Part shown: positions 30,746 to 40,342 of the stretch, in pieces | Layout of the letters: every line of letters starts with the position of its first letter | Position numbering within the stretch: position 1 is the stretch's first letter | DNA from: Sinorhizobium sp. 8-89 | GTDB lineage: Bacteria; Pseudomonadota; Alphaproteobacteria; Rhizobiales; Rhizobiaceae | DNA: 50,376 bases | NCBI RefSeq assembly: GCF_030124325.1 | Contig: NZ_JASKLR010000033.1 | Coordinates: 1 to 50,376 of the forward strand | Reading direction: 5' to 3' | Made by a program: the position numbers and the translations under genes | The notes under the pieces: generated by a model | Databases searched by the model: none | What the model saw: only the letters and a program-made list of their open reading frames with translations | Told to the model about the DNA's origin: nothing

Positions 30746-31837
30746 TTATTGCGTCAGCAACGCAATGCAACGTTCCATCGCAACATCATAGTTGGTGCGG
30801 CCATCCGCGCCTCGCGCTACCCACCATTTGTAGTCCTGAACGATCTGCTTTTTCACAATGTCAGGTCCACCGGGCAGGACGTCAACCAGTTCCTTCGGAA
30901 GAAGCTTGAACGCATCCTTGTTGACTGGGCCATAAGGGATCGCTTCGGCGAATGCCGCCTGTGCTTCCGCACGCGAGATATACGCCAGTAGCTTGGACGC
31001 GTTGTCTTTATTGGGCGCGTTTTTCAGGACGATCCAGTCATCATACTGCAGCAATGACTGATCCCAAGAGAGCTCCAACGGTGCGCCTTGCTTTTTTGCG
31101 GTGATGATGCGGCCGTTCCACGCTGCCGCCATGTCGACTTCGCCCCCGATCAAGCTTTGTGGAGCGTCGGCGCCTGTTGCCCACCAGCGCCCTACATTAG
31201 GCTTAATCGCTGCAAGTTTGGCGAAGGCGCGATCCATGTCCAGCGGATACAGCTTTTCGGGTGCGACGCCGTCACCGACCAGCGCACCTTCAAGCAGGCC
31301 GCCGTAAAGCATGAGGTCACAATTTGGCAGGGTCCGTTTGCCGGGGAACTTCTTGACATCGTAGAAGTCGACCCAATTCTTGGGATGGTCTCCCGAGCTT
31401 TTCGTCGAATAGGCAACGACGACCGAGTAGAAGAACGACCCAAGGCCGTATTCTTCCTTCATGAAATCCGGCAAGCCGGCCAAGGTGTCCTTCGAGAAAT
31501 AGCTGTAGTCGATTTTTTCAAGAGCGTTATTGGCGATCCAGCTCGGCACTTCGCCGCCGTTGATATTGCTGATGTCAGCTTCAGGCTGGCCGAGCTTAGC
31601 CGAAGCGAGCAGTTTCGGACTCGATGGAATGGTTACGACCCTGATGCCGGTGTCACGTGTGAATGGCTCGAACCAGGCTTTCCGTTCCGCTTCCTCAAAC
31701 GCTCCGCCTGCCGTCGCTACCACAACCTCGCCGGTTCCCTTGAGGTTTTCGGGGATCTCTCCGGCCTGAGCAGCAACTGGCAGTCCCGACACTAAAATCG
31801 CAGCACAAAGTGCGATCGTTTTAGCTGATGTAGTCAT
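30746..31837 (-). CDS. ABC transporter periplasmic binding protein (PotD-like)
   Basis: 363 aa from the ATG at 31837 (GAATAGAAGG in front), which puts the Sec signal peptide MTTSAKTIALCAAILVSGLP and an AQA cleavage site at the very N-terminus; the frame is open upstream. The mature protein has the PotD/iron-type extracellular solute-binding fold: EVVVATAGGAFEEAERKAWFEPF, WVDFYDVKKFPGKRTL and WWATGADAPQSLIGGEVDMAAAWNGR. Family members bind polyamines, spermidine-like amines, putrescine or modified amino acids. The matching permease and ATPase genes are probably those at 45.9-48.8 kb, in the other orientation. An upstream motif is shared with that operon. Confidence 0.9.
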   Translation of the reverse strand: MTTSAKTIALCAAILVSGLPVAAQAGEIPENLKGTGEVVVATAGGAFEEAERKAWFEPFTRDTGIRVVTIPSSPKLLASAKLGQPEADISNINGGEVPSWIANNALEKIDYSYFSKDTLAGLPDFMKEEYGLGSFFYSVVVAYSTKSSGDHPKNWVDFYDVKKFPGKRTLPNCDLMLYGGLLEGALVGDGVAPEKLYPLDMDRAFAKLAAIKPNVGRWWATGADAPQSLIGGEVDMAAAWNGRIITAKKQGAPLELSWDQSLLQYDDWIVLKNAPNKDNASKLLAYISRAEAQAAFAEAIPYGPVNKDAFKLLPKELVDVLPGGPDIVKKQIVQDYKWWVARGADGRTNYDVAMERCIALLTQ

Positions 31838-31947
31838 CCTTCTATTCCCCTTTTCAGAGCTCGCATTTCTGAGATTGCCGGCGTCACGAAGACCGAGCCT
31901 GTCCTCTGACATGCGTTGCAATACCTCCCTGCCTAAGCGCGAAACGA

Positions 31948-31958
31948 ATATCGCATAG
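31948..31958. promoter_or_regulatory. Shared operator-like motif, copy A
   Basis: ATATCGCATAG lies 111 bp upstream of the binding-protein start, inside an AT-rich stretch (31947-31980) that also holds GTATTGTATAAT. The core ATATCGYATA recurs at 42694 and, on the other strand, at 45563. Confidence 0.45.
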
Positions 31959-31985
31959 CAATATGACGTATTGTATAATTCGCCA

Positions 31986-32611
31986 TGCGAACGTCAAGAG
32001 AAATGTTTTGCATGCCTGCTGATTGCCCCTGAGACCTGACCCGCATCGCCCCGATGATGCCATTGAGAGTTGGCCCTGGCCCAGCTTCAGGCGATGTCTT
32101 GCTGCCTCATGGGACAATCAGTGAATGCAGCATTGGTGTCAGCACGAGAAAGGTCGGAGGTGTCCGCCCATGCGGCAAGGACACTTCGAAGACCATCCCG
32201 TTCCGGACACCTTCCAGCTTTCCAGTACTCGGAGGGTATTGAGAAGGTCTATAATGAGCGTCTCCATCGCCAGTTCTGCAACAAGCGGAGGAGGCGATTC
32301 TGCTCGCGTTGATGGATAGATATACAGTATGCAATCGGGTGAAACGACGTGTTCGCCATTATTCGAGCTCTCCTCCGTGGAAAAACTTCACCGCTTTTGT
32401 AATCCGGAGTTAGCGCTCGAAAACTCAGGCGAAAAGCCGTGTTCCACCGTAGGAAGTCCGCTGTATTAAGGCATGCCAACGCGGGAGAGACAAAGGACAT
32501 CATCTGCGTTAAAGCAGAAGTTGACATTTCCACCGCGTACTTTCTAAAGAGAAAAACCGCTGAGTGCTCCGCGGTTCTTCCATTTCGGCACAGTAGCTTG
32601 GGAGGATCAAA
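31986..32611. other. Gene-free stretch before the histidinol-dehydrogenase-like gene
   Basis: Several short open frames occur on both strands, none with a recognisable domain. The codon pattern and odd fragments suggest decayed mobile DNA but I cannot name it. A weak relative of the ATATCGYATA motif (GATATACAGTATGC) lies near 32319. Confidence 0.35.
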
Positions 32612-33910
32612 TCATTCTGCTACCAGTTGTTTCGGGCTAAGACGCAGCGCAGCGGCGCGGCGGTGGCCTTCCAGCTGTTCAGTCGCGCTCTGACGAACGG
32701 CTGCGGGAGCTACTGCAGCAACACCGCGCTCATCGAGCCACTGGTGGGTGGCAATCTTGAGGTAGGAACCGACCCAAAGACCGCCCGTGTAACGGCCTGC
32801 AGCCATCGTCGGCAGGGTGTGGTTCGTGCCGCAGCACTTGTCAGAGTAAACGACGCTGGCCAGTTCGCCGATGAAGATGGAGCCGTAGTTGCGCAGCTTC
32901 TTTGCCGTTGCCTGCGGGTCACGGGTGTGGACCTGAAGGTGCTCGGTAGCGATGTAGTCGGAGTAGGCGATCATCGCTTCTTCGTCGGCGACAACGGTGA
33001 CTTCGCCGTAGTCCTTCCAGGCTACGCCGGCCACGGGAGCTGTGGACAGGGTTTCGAGCTGCTTCTCGACTTCCTTGATGGTCTCTTCGGCGAGCTTGCG
33101 GTCGGTCGTCACCAGACCAACGCGGGTGCGGACGTCATGCTCGGCCTGGGCCAACATGTCGGTTGCAAGGGTGGCCGGGTTGGCGGTTTCGTCGGCGACG
33201 ATGAAGATTTCGCTCGGGCCTGCGAGTTGATCGATGCCGACCTGACCGAAGACCTGACGCTTAGCTTCGTTGACGAACGCGTTGCCCGGACCGACGATTT
33301 TATCGACCGCTGGAATGGTCTCGGTTCCGTAAGCCATTGCGGCGATCGCCTGGGCTCCACCGACCCGGAAAATGCGGTCTGCACCAGCGAGTTGGCAGCC
33401 AGCAATCATCGCCGGGTGGGCATTCGGCGGCAGACAGGCGATAACCTGGTCACAACCAGCGACCTTGGCCGGAACAATCGTCATGACCGGGGCCGAGAGG
33501 AGGGGATAACGGCCTCCCGGAACATAGCAGCCTACGATTTCAATCGGGATGACGCGGTGGCCGAGGTGCAAGCCGGGCAGGCTCTCGATTTCGAGCGGGA
33601 GAATGGTGCCAAGCTGGGCTTCGGCGAAACGGCGTACGTTTGCGATGGCGAACTCGGTGTCTTCGCGGGTCTGCGGATCGAGATCGGCCACAGCCATGAG
33701 CTTCTCTTCTTCGGTAACTTCGAAGTTGGCGACGTCAGCCTTATCGAAGGCAATGGAATATTCACGAACGGCAGCGTCGCCGCGTTTGCGTACATTCGCG
33801 ATAATGTCCTTCACGGTCTTTTCGACCGGGGCCGTATCAGAGACGGCGTCTCGGGTCGGTTCCTTGATCTGGGTGAATTTGCCTTTCAGCGCTTCGAGAC
33901 GCGACTTCAT
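32612..33910 (-). CDS. Histidinol-dehydrogenase-like NAD-dependent dehydrogenase (HpsN-type?)
   Basis: 432 aa from the ATG at 33910, preceded by AGGAGGTCTTG. The HisD fold is clear: EIVGCYVPGGRYPLLSAPVM, IVGPGNAFVNEAKRQVFG, GIDQLAGPSEIFIVADE, QAEHDVRTRVGL, ATEHLQVHTRDP and GTNHTLPTMAAGRYTGGLWVG. HisD oxidises histidinol to histidine with Zn and two NAD. The present sequence resembles the catabolic paralogue group that includes sulfopropanediol 3-dehydrogenase HpsN, and a his-biosynthesis role is unlikely because it stands alone beside catabolic genes. It is divergent from an XRE-cupin regulator, its likely controller. The true substrate is open: a hydroxymethyl compound oxidised to an acid. 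Confidence 0.85.
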   Translation of the reverse strand: MKSRLEALKGKFTQIKEPTRDAVSDTAPVEKTVKDIIANVRKRGDAAVREYSIAFDKADVANFEVTEEEKLMAVADLDPQTREDTEFAIANVRRFAEAQLGTILPLEIESLPGLHLGHRVIPIEIVGCYVPGGRYPLLSAPVMTIVPAKVAGCDQVIACLPPNAHPAMIAGCQLAGADRIFRVGGAQAIAAMAYGTETIPAVDKIVGPGNAFVNEAKRQVFGQVGIDQLAGPSEIFIVADETANPATLATDMLAQAEHDVRTRVGLVTTDRKLAEETIKEVEKQLETLSTAPVAGVAWKDYGEVTVVADEEAMIAYSDYIATEHLQVHTRDPQATAKKLRNYGSIFIGELASVVYSDKCCGTNHTLPTMAAGRYTGGLWVGSYLKIATHQWLDERGVAAVAPAAVRQSATEQLEGHRRAAALRLSPKQLVAE

Positions 33911-34091
33911 CAAGACCTCCTGTGTGGAATGATGGGCGTCATCATCTTCCAAGGTTGGCTGTACGACAATTGCTCACAAACCAGCTGTTCATTATATTCA
34001 CCAATGCGAGTGGTATGCGACCAATCCCGGTATCCCGCTAGTGCAAGCGATGCCATTGTCAGCGTGTCACAGGTAACAGGGGAACTGACTA

Positions 34092-34640
34092 ATGCCAAAA
34101 GTTGGCAGCAAGCTTCGTGAACTTCGCCGTCGTCGAGACCTTGGTGTGCGAGAGTTGGCCGCCCGCTCAGGGATATCCCATTCTACTATATCGCTAATTG
34201 AGCGCGATCGAATGAGCCCGTCGATTGACACGCTCGGTGCAGTCCTCGACGCGTTGGGAACAACCCTGCCCGGCTTCTTCTCTGACCTTCAGTCCAGCTC
34301 GCCTTACTCGCCTTTCTACTCGTCAGCCGACCTGGTCGAAATCGGTAAGGTGGATACCATTTCATATCGAGTTATCGGCCTTGACCATCCCAATCGGGAA
34401 ATGTTGATGCTGCACGAGCGCTACGCGCCTGGCGCAGACACCGGGGAGGAATTCACGCATTCGGCGCAGGAAGCGGGCATGGTGCTCTCGGGCTCGGTGG
34501 AGATCACAGTCGGAAACCAAAAAAAGGTTTTGAAGCCGGGAGATGGCTATTATTTTGACAGTCGCCTGCCGCATCGCTTCCGAAATGTCCACGACGGGCA
34601 AAGCGAGATTTTGAGCGCGATCACTCCGCCTACTTACTGA
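34092..34640 (+). CDS. XRE-cupin transcriptional regulator (PuuR-like)
   Basis: 182 aa. The N-terminal helix-turn-helix (residues about 8-62) has LRELRRRRDLGVRELAARSG, then ISHSTISLIERDRMSPSIDTL. The C-terminal cupin (about 110-180) has ERYAPGADTGEE, HSAQEAGMVLSGSVEITVG and PGDGYYFDSRLPHRFRN. This layout is shared by PuuR, which represses putrescine catabolism, and by many regulators of amine and amino-acid use. It is divergent from the histidinol-dehydrogenase-like gene with a 181-bp shared promoter region, and upstream of the racemase-like gene. Confidence 0.92.
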   Translation: MPKVGSKLRELRRRRDLGVRELAARSGISHSTISLIERDRMSPSIDTLGAVLDALGTTLPGFFSDLQSSSPYSPFYSSADLVEIGKVDTISYRVIGLDHPNREMLMLHERYAPGADTGEEFTHSAQEAGMVLSGSVEITVGNQKKVLKPGDGYYFDSRLPHRFRNVHDGQSEILSAITPPTY

Positions 34641-34920
34641 CTTCTGAGGCGTTGTGCAGCTTGGTGAGTATAGTAACCAGAGCGGTTAAGCGTCTTCCCA
34701 AAGCTATCGAAACGCGCTTTTTTAATAAACACTCAGATTTCCGGGCGACGGCAATGCTGGCCACCCAAAAATCAAAATTGGCCGCATGGCACCGGTCCAC
34801 ACCCACCATGACGGCAGACTGCGTCGACAATTTCCCTGGTAGCACGCACGGCCACTAGACAGGATCAGATATGGCCCCCATCAAGATTCTCTCGATCGCA
34901 GCTCCACGGAGACCGCGACT
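34641..34920. other. Intergenic stretch before the racemase-like gene
   Basis: No gene recognised. An ATG at 34870 opens a short frame (MAPIKILSIAAPRRPRL) of the kind that starts some Asp/Glu racemases, but it stops at once and is not in frame with the gene that follows. Confidence 0.35.
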
Positions 34921-35619
34921 ATGATCTCGAATATGTCTCGGTCACTAGGCGTCCTCACAACTGAAGGCGGTGAAATGTTGCCGCGCGGTTACGTCGGAAA
35001 TCCTGAAACTTTTGACTTTCCGATCATCACAGAAACAGTTGCGGGAGCTTATATGGACAGACTATGGGCGCGCGATCCATCGATTGAACCCGCGCTGATC
35101 ACAGCTGCCCTAAGACTGGTCGCTCGGGGTGCCATAGCGCTGACTTCAGACTGCGGTCTGCTGACGTGGCACCAAGCTCGAGTTGCGGCTTCCGTCCCTG
35201 TGCCTGTAGTACTTTCAAGCTTGCCTCTTTTGCCTCTCCTGCTTCGCCAGCTGCCGCAGATGGCAAAAGTGGGCGTGCTAAGTGTCTCATTGCCGTCGCC
35301 GTACGACAATGAGGCGCTAGGAATCAATGATCCAGCAGATCGCAGCCGAGTGGTATTCGGAGGCTGCGAAGGCGCTTACGAGCAAAGCGTGAAAACGCGG
35401 TTTCCGCTGAAAGAAACTGGTTCCCACCGTTTGGCCAGTCTCGAGGCGGATGTTGTAGGGGGCGCCGCGCGCCTGCGAGCTGAACATCCAGAAGTAGCGG
35501 CGATCCTACTAACATGTGCTGCCTTTCCATGCGTAGCGCCAGCGCTGCGGCAGAAGGCGGATTTGCCTGTTTACAGCATTACCGATCTCTGCCGGTTAAC
35601 GATGGCATCGCTCTCCTGA
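34921..35619 (+). CDS. Aspartate/glutamate racemase-family protein
   Basis: 232 aa. Two Cys-bearing active-site regions of the Asp/Glu/hydantoin racemase superfamily are visible: ALTSDCGLLTW near residue 80 and ILLTCAAFPCVAPAL near 200. The start has GVLTTEGGEMLPRGYVGNPETF. Members interconvert D and L amino acids or cleave or isomerise malate-like acids by a two-Cys acid-base mechanism. The N-terminal start (MISNMSRS) lacks a strong ribosome binding site, and a start at the second Met is possible. Beside glutamate, ornithine and proline enzymes, a role in handling D-amino acids is plausible. It is convergent with the broken panC. Confidence 0.8.
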   Translation: MISNMSRSLGVLTTEGGEMLPRGYVGNPETFDFPIITETVAGAYMDRLWARDPSIEPALITAALRLVARGAIALTSDCGLLTWHQARVAASVPVPVVLSSLPLLPLLLRQLPQMAKVGVLSVSLPSPYDNEALGINDPADRSRVVFGGCEGAYEQSVKTRFPLKETGSHRLASLEADVVGGAARLRAEHPEVAAILLTCAAFPCVAPALRQKADLPVYSITDLCRLTMASLS

Positions 35620-35639
35620 GGTGCCCCAGATCGCATCCT

Positions 35640-36510
35640 CTAACCGCTTGTGGCAAGCTTCGGTAGCGGTTTAACAGCTACGTTGTCGATAAGGCGCGTC
35701 CCCCTACCGTGGCCGCGGCTAGCAGGCGGGCTGGACGGTCGAGCCGATCGAGAGAGGAAAGCTCCGCTTCAGAACGTAATTCAAGGTAGTCCACGCCAGC
35801 AAAACCGGCTGTTCGAAGCCGCTGCTGTGCTTCCGCGATTGCCTCACGAGGTTCAAGTCCGCCCGAGAGTTTCTTTGCTGTTTCGAAGAGAATTGTGGGA
35901 AGATGGGACGCGATTTTGCGCTCTTCGGCCGACAGGCGCGTGTTGCGTGACGACATGGCCATCCCGTCCGCGTCGCGGATGGTGGGGCAGGCAACGACCT
36001 CAATGGGAATGTCGAGATCGTGCGCAAGCCGGCGCACGACGTGTAGTTGTTGGAAGTCTTTTTCCCCGAGATACACAATGTCCGCTCCGGTCTGGAGGAA
36101 GAGCTTTGTGACGATTGTCGCCACCGCATCGAAATGCCCCTCGCGATGCGAACCGCAAAGGCCCTGCGACACGCCTCCCACCTGTACTGTCGTGGCAAAG
36201 CCTGGCGGGTACATGTCCTCCAAGTTGGGGGCGTACAGAACGTGAGCGCCGGTTGTCTCGCTCTTGGCGAGATCCTCATTTTCTGTCCGTGGATAGGTCG
36301 TAAGGTCGTCGGCGCTGTTGAATTGGCGCGGGTTCACGAAGAGTGTCACAATTACCCAATCCGTGCCCGCAAGTGCGGCCCGAACGAGGCTCAAATGGCC
36401 TCGTGCAAAGCCCCCATCGTTGGCACGACCGCTACGGGTCCTCCCATACTTCGCCAGCGGCTTACGGTTTTGCGTAATTCTTCGATGGTCCGGATTATCG
36501 TGGTGGTCAT
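35640..36510 (-). pseudogene. panC: Pantoate-beta-alanine ligase (PanC), frameshifted twice
   Basis: The ATG at 36510 starts TIIRTIEELRKTVSRWR and continues to VPTMGALHE. One base is then missing in GAGGCCATTTG (36397-36400), so that frame ends, and the true continuation GHMSLVRAAL..., LFVNPRQFNSADDL, YLGEKDFQQLHVVRR and SSRNTRLS lies in another frame. Near 35693-35700 a second shift separates LLAAATV from the normal end GTRLIDNVAVKPLPKLATS (stop at 35642-35640). PanC makes pantothenate from pantoate and beta-alanine. With both breaks the protein would lack the first ATP-binding motif and the C-terminus. No panB is adjacent. Confidence 0.88.
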
Positions 36511-36755
36511 CGTGATGCCCTTCGAATCGAAATGTTCTGTCGACGTAAGTTGTTCAGGTTTGGAGAGCGGTCATCTCCCCGTCCCCAGTAATGTGAGGAA
36601 GCGCAAAAGACACGGTGCGCTAGCCGGCCCAACTCTCGGCACGCTCGCCTCAGAGCTTTCCTCACCGTGCCCGATCCCCGGCCTCTGCAATCATCGTTCT
36701 GTAAGCTGCCGCACCGGAAACTAGCGTCCCCGCTGCAGTGCAAAGTGACGCTTGG
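36511..36755. other. Intergenic remnant between panC and the glutamate dehydrogenase gene
   Basis: A minus-strand frame (36743-36507) is open but unrecognisable. No panB, promoter or repeat is seen. Confidence 0.3.
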
Positions 36756-38168
36756 TCATATTCCGATTGCCTCGTAGGCCTCCGCAACCTGTCGGATGGA
36801 TGCGACATAGGCGGCGGTACGGTAATCGCCGAGCTTCGGTTGCTGTTCGATCAGATCGGCAATGCGCGCCCAGGTGCTGCGCATGACGTCTTCCAGACCT
36901 GATCGCACCAGGTCGATCTCGGCGCCACCTTCAAGGAATTCGTCGCGCATGTCGGCGGGGAATTCCTTGCCCGTCATCCGCTCGAGGACGGTGGCGATGG
37001 CATGGTTGCGCCGCTCACGCCGACGCCGCTCCATCAGGCCGAACGGGATGTGCGTCAGGTTCTTCACCCACTCGAAATAGCTGACGACCACACCGCCGGC
37101 GTTGACATAGAGATCGGGAAGGATCGTCACGCCGCGGGCGCGTAGGATCTTGTCGGCATCGAAAGTGATCGGCCCGTTGGCAGCTTCGACGACGAGATGC
37201 GCCTTGATGCGCTCGGCGTTTTCCGCATGGATGGCATTTTCCATCGCCGCCGGGATCAGCACGTCGCAGGGCTGTTGGATGCCGGTCATGTCACCGGCGA
37301 ACGAGGTGCCGCCATCGAAGCCGAGGATGCTGCCGGTCTTGGTCTGATGCCGCTTCAGTGCCTCGATCGCCAGACCGTCAGGATTAGTGACATAGCCGTC
37401 GCGTTCGGCTACGACGGTGATACGTGCACCATCCTCTTCCGACAGGAACTTGGCGGCATGGTAGCCGACATTGCCGAAGCCTTGAACAATCACCGCGGCG
37501 CCCTTCAGATCGCGCTTGCCGTTCAGACCGACCGTCCTCAGATCGCGCAGGAAGCTCTGGATGGCGAACTGGGCGCCACGACCGGTTGCCTCGGTGCGAC
37601 CGGCAATGCCACCCTTCGACAGCGGTTTGCCGGTGACGCAGGCGCGCGCATTGACGACATCGGTCGGATTGGCGCGGCGGAATTCGTCCATCATCCAGGC
37701 CATTTCCCGTTCGCCGGTGCCGATATCGGGAGCAGGAACGTTGACGCCGGGGCCGATCAGGCCGCGCTTGTTGAGTTCCTGGGTGAAGCGGCGGGTGATG
37801 CGCTCGAGCTCTTGCGGCGTCCATTCGCGCGGATCGATTTTCAGCGCGCCCTTGGAGCCACCGAAGGGCACGTCAACAAGCGAACATTTGAGCGTCATCA
37901 GGGCTGCAAGCGCCTCGACCTCTTCGGCATCGGCATTGGGAGCGTAGCGAATACCGCCCTTCACCGGTTCGCAATGCTCGCTATGGACCGATCGCCAGCC
38001 GATGAAGCTATACATGCGGCCGCGCAGCCGCACGCCAAAGCGAACCGTGTAGGTCGAGTTGCACTGGACGATGCGCTCGGCCAGTCCGTCCGGCAGATCG
38101 AGGAACGACATCGCATGGCGGAAGTTCTCGTCGACACTTTCCAGAAAACCTATGGAATCTGATTGCAC
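36756..38168 (-). CDS. Glutamate dehydrogenase (Glu/Leu/Phe/Val family)
   Basis: 470 aa. The dimerisation/substrate domain has EPVKGGIRYAPNADAEEVEALAALM with the substrate Lys, the catalytic-Lys loop VPFGGSKGALKIDP and the Asp motif VPAPDIGTGEREMAWMMDE. The nucleotide domain has VIVQGFGNVGYHAAKFL. NAD-dependent glutamate dehydrogenases of this size convert glutamate to 2-oxoglutarate and ammonia. The gene is last in line after enoyl-CoA hydratase, AMP-ligase, P5C reductase and ornithine cyclodeaminase genes and would feed amino nitrogen and carbon into central metabolism. The 250-bp gap before it may carry its own promoter. Leucine dehydrogenase activity is less likely given the length. Confidence 0.92.
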   Translation of the reverse strand: MQSDSIGFLESVDENFRHAMSFLDLPDGLAERIVQCNSTYTVRFGVRLRGRMYSFIGWRSVHSEHCEPVKGGIRYAPNADAEEVEALAALMTLKCSLVDVPFGGSKGALKIDPREWTPQELERITRRFTQELNKRGLIGPGVNVPAPDIGTGEREMAWMMDEFRRANPTDVVNARACVTGKPLSKGGIAGRTEATGRGAQFAIQSFLRDLRTVGLNGKRDLKGAAVIVQGFGNVGYHAAKFLSEEDGARITVVAERDGYVTNPDGLAIEALKRHQTKTGSILGFDGGTSFAGDMTGIQQPCDVLIPAAMENAIHAENAERIKAHLVVEAANGPITFDADKILRARGVTILPDLYVNAGGVVVSYFEWVKNLTHIPFGLMERRRRERRNHAIATVLERMTGKEFPADMRDEFLEGGAEIDLVRSGLEDVMRSTWARIADLIEQQPKLGDYRTAAYVASIRQVAEAYEAIGI

Positions 38169-38420
38169 GATTTGCCTCTAAGTTGGCAGCTAGAGGCATA
38201 GAGGTAGCCCCGGCCGGTGAAGATTTAGAAAGTGGCTGCCGCCGAAGTTCATCGACGACAGCCAAGGTGCCTCGGGAGGAGGCTGGGGATCTGTGGAGCT
38301 AACTTCGCGATTACAGCTTCTTGGGGACTACGCGAAATCTGGTCTTCCGCTCTTAGGTTACGACGAAGCGACGCTGCCCGCTCAACTCTCCGGCGCAGCT
38401 ACGGAGAGGTTGCAGGGCTA

Positions 38421-39389
38421 TCAGCGCGGCATTCTTGTGCCGACATTTGCTTTGAGAGCTCTCACATACAACTCCCCAGCAACAGCCAGATCAGCCAGTG
38501 CAAATCCAGGATAGATAAACAACACTCGCTCTGCCGCATCGGTACGACCCACGGCAGTACCACAGGCAAGTTCGGAGAGATCGGCTCCAAAAGGCCCCGG
38601 ATAAGCAAGTTTAGAACGAGTGTCAGGATCTTGGGCTTGCGCCCTGTCGTCGACGATGTAGGAGCCAAAGGCGGAAAGGCTCTCAGGCAGCCACGACCGC
38701 CCCATGTCGATGGAAATCACGAAACTGCCCGGTCTCAGTTTCCTTGCATCCAAGAACGGTTGCATGCCTGCGACACTGGGCACTGTTGAAACGATTACAT
38801 CGCATTCAAGAATTTCATCGGCGTTTTCGGTCGCGTGGCCGAAAATACCCTGACTTGCGGCATGTCTGGCGAATCCGGTTGCCGAATCTCGCCGGCGATC
38901 GAAACACACGACATTTGTGAGGTTCGGCAGTACTTCTCGTAGCGCTGGTAAATGCCCGTACGCTTGCGCTCCGCATCCAACGAAACCGAGCGAGGTGCTC
39001 GCTGGATTTGCAGCGTACTCCGAAGCGAGTGCCGACATCCCGGCCGTCCGTAGGATAGTGAGACGATTGCCGTCCACAATGGCCAAGGGTTGCCCCGTAT
39101 GAAAGTCGCCGACAACGATAAGCCCGTTGACATTTGGCAGGCCCTTTTGGGCGTTCGCTCCGACAACGCTCACCCACTTTACCGCGGCAAATGGCGGTTC
39201 GGCACAGACAGCGGCCATGGTTTGAAAGTATTGCTCCGACGTCACTCGCACAGTCTGCTTCGGTGGAATGCGGAGATCGCTCGATCCATACACTTTGAAT
39301 GCTCTCCGAAGCAGCGACCGCAGGTCTGACTGCGTCATGTCAAGGCGATCGATGTCAGATGCATTCAGGTACAAGATGTAATCGCTCAT
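38421..39389 (-). CDS. Ornithine cyclodeaminase / mu-crystallin family
   Basis: 322 aa. Family features: DLRSLLRRAFKVYG near the start, VKWVSVVGANAQKGLPNVNGLIVV minus its ends, DGNRLTILRTAGMSALASEYA, and the Rossmann motif LGFVGCGAQAYGHLPAL (about residue 130-145), with VISIDMGRSWL later. Members cyclise ornithine to proline with loss of ammonia, reduce cyclic imino acids, or deaminate other amino acids, using NAD(H). It starts 12 bp after the P5C-reductase-like gene, so the two are co-transcribed and both act on five-membered ring imino/amino acids. The substrate cannot be fixed. Confidence 0.9.
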   Translation of the reverse strand: MSDYILYLNASDIDRLDMTQSDLRSLLRRAFKVYGSSDLRIPPKQTVRVTSEQYFQTMAAVCAEPPFAAVKWVSVVGANAQKGLPNVNGLIVVGDFHTGQPLAIVDGNRLTILRTAGMSALASEYAANPASTSLGFVGCGAQAYGHLPALREVLPNLTNVVCFDRRRDSATGFARHAASQGIFGHATENADEILECDVIVSTVPSVAGMQPFLDARKLRPGSFVISIDMGRSWLPESLSAFGSYIVDDRAQAQDPDTRSKLAYPGPFGADLSELACGTAVGRTDAAERVLFIYPGFALADLAVAGELYVRALKANVGTRMPR

Positions 39390-39401
39390 GGCGCTTTTCC
39401 T

Positions 39402-40289
39402 CTAATCTCGTTCCCGCTGGTGTTCTTGCGCCGGCGCTGCGAGTTCCTTAGACCTGTCGAAAGCCGCTTTTGTGGTCCGCGCAATGAGTGAGGACAGCGC
39501 ATTTTCGTGCATCAATTCGGCCAAACCCGCAGCGGTCGTTCCGTTTGGGCTCGTCACCTGTCGTCGCAGCTCTGCCGGAGCGTCCGGCGACTCAATCGCG
39601 AGAGCGGCGGCGCCATAAACAGTTTCCCTGGCCAAGTTGCTGGCGATTGTTTCGGGAAGCCCGAGCTGACGGGCGGCGTCGGTAAGGCACTCAAGAAGAT
39701 GGAAGATGTAAGCGGGCCCCGAGCCGCTGATCGCGGTCGCCGCGTCCATCAGGACTTCTTGCGCAACCTTATGCACGGCTCCTCCTGCTTGGAACAGAGA
39801 TACCATCTTGTCGAGGTCGGATTTTGAAACGGTGCTGGCGGCAAAAACGATCGTGGAGCCCTTTCCGATTGCTGTGGGAGTGTTGGGCATCGCACGCACG
39901 ATCCGCGGAGAGCCAAGAAGAAGTTCCAATACCTCAGTTGGCACACCGGCAGCGATGCTAACGAAGAGAGCCTGGCCGGAAAAGGACCGGTAAGTCGACA
40001 ACTCCGCTTGGAGCACTTGGGGCTTTAACGCGATGACGACGAGATCCGCTTTCGCCGGCAGAGTTTCGCTTGCCTCGTGCGTATTCACGCCGAGTGACGC
40101 TGCTCGGTCGCGCAAACTGTCCACCGGCTCAACAACGTGCACATTGCCAGGCTCGACGATCGACGACTTAAGCCAGCTACGCAACAGCGCATAGCCCATG
40201 TTGCCGCAACCAACAAGAATAAGGGGATTTTCCCATTTGCTCGACGCTGCGGCAATCATTCGTAACCTCTCCTGCTTCACTTCCGGCAT
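39402..40289 (-). CDS. Pyrroline-5-carboxylate reductase (ProC family)
   Basis: 295 aa. The NADP-binding start is LILVGCGNMGYALLRSWL, followed by VIALKPQVLQAEL, SIAAGVPTEVLELLLG, IVRAMPNTPTAIGKGSTIV and the substrate region ISGSGPAYIFHLLECLTDAARQLGLP. The C-terminal RRQVTSPNGTTAAGLAELM is typical of ProC. The enzyme reduces P5C to proline. As a second, catabolically placed copy it may act on a related cyclic imine together with the neighbouring cyclodeaminase. The start could be internal (MIAAASS), since the first dozen residues are extra. Confidence 0.9.
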   Translation of the reverse strand: MPEVKQERLRMIAAASSKWENPLILVGCGNMGYALLRSWLKSSIVEPGNVHVVEPVDSLRDRAASLGVNTHEASETLPAKADLVVIALKPQVLQAELSTYRSFSGQALFVSIAAGVPTEVLELLLGSPRIVRAMPNTPTAIGKGSTIVFAASTVSKSDLDKMVSLFQAGGAVHKVAQEVLMDAATAISGSGPAYIFHLLECLTDAARQLGLPETIASNLARETVYGAAALAIESPDAPAELRRQVTSPNGTTAAGLAELMHENALSSLIARTTKAAFDRSKELAAPAQEHQRERD

Positions 40290-40342
40290 TTTTCCGACGA
40301 AGCCTTCGGGGATTTACGAAGGCGATCGCAATGGCCCAAATT

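Noticed and set aside
32627..34120. Plus-strand open frame of 497 codons opposite the histidinol-dehydrogenase-like gene
   Set aside because: It is antisense to a clear HisD-family protein, so a shadow frame.
38226..38514. Plus-strand frame between the glutamate dehydrogenase and cyclodeaminase genes
   Set aside because: Short, no recognised family and partly antisense to the cyclodeaminase gene end.
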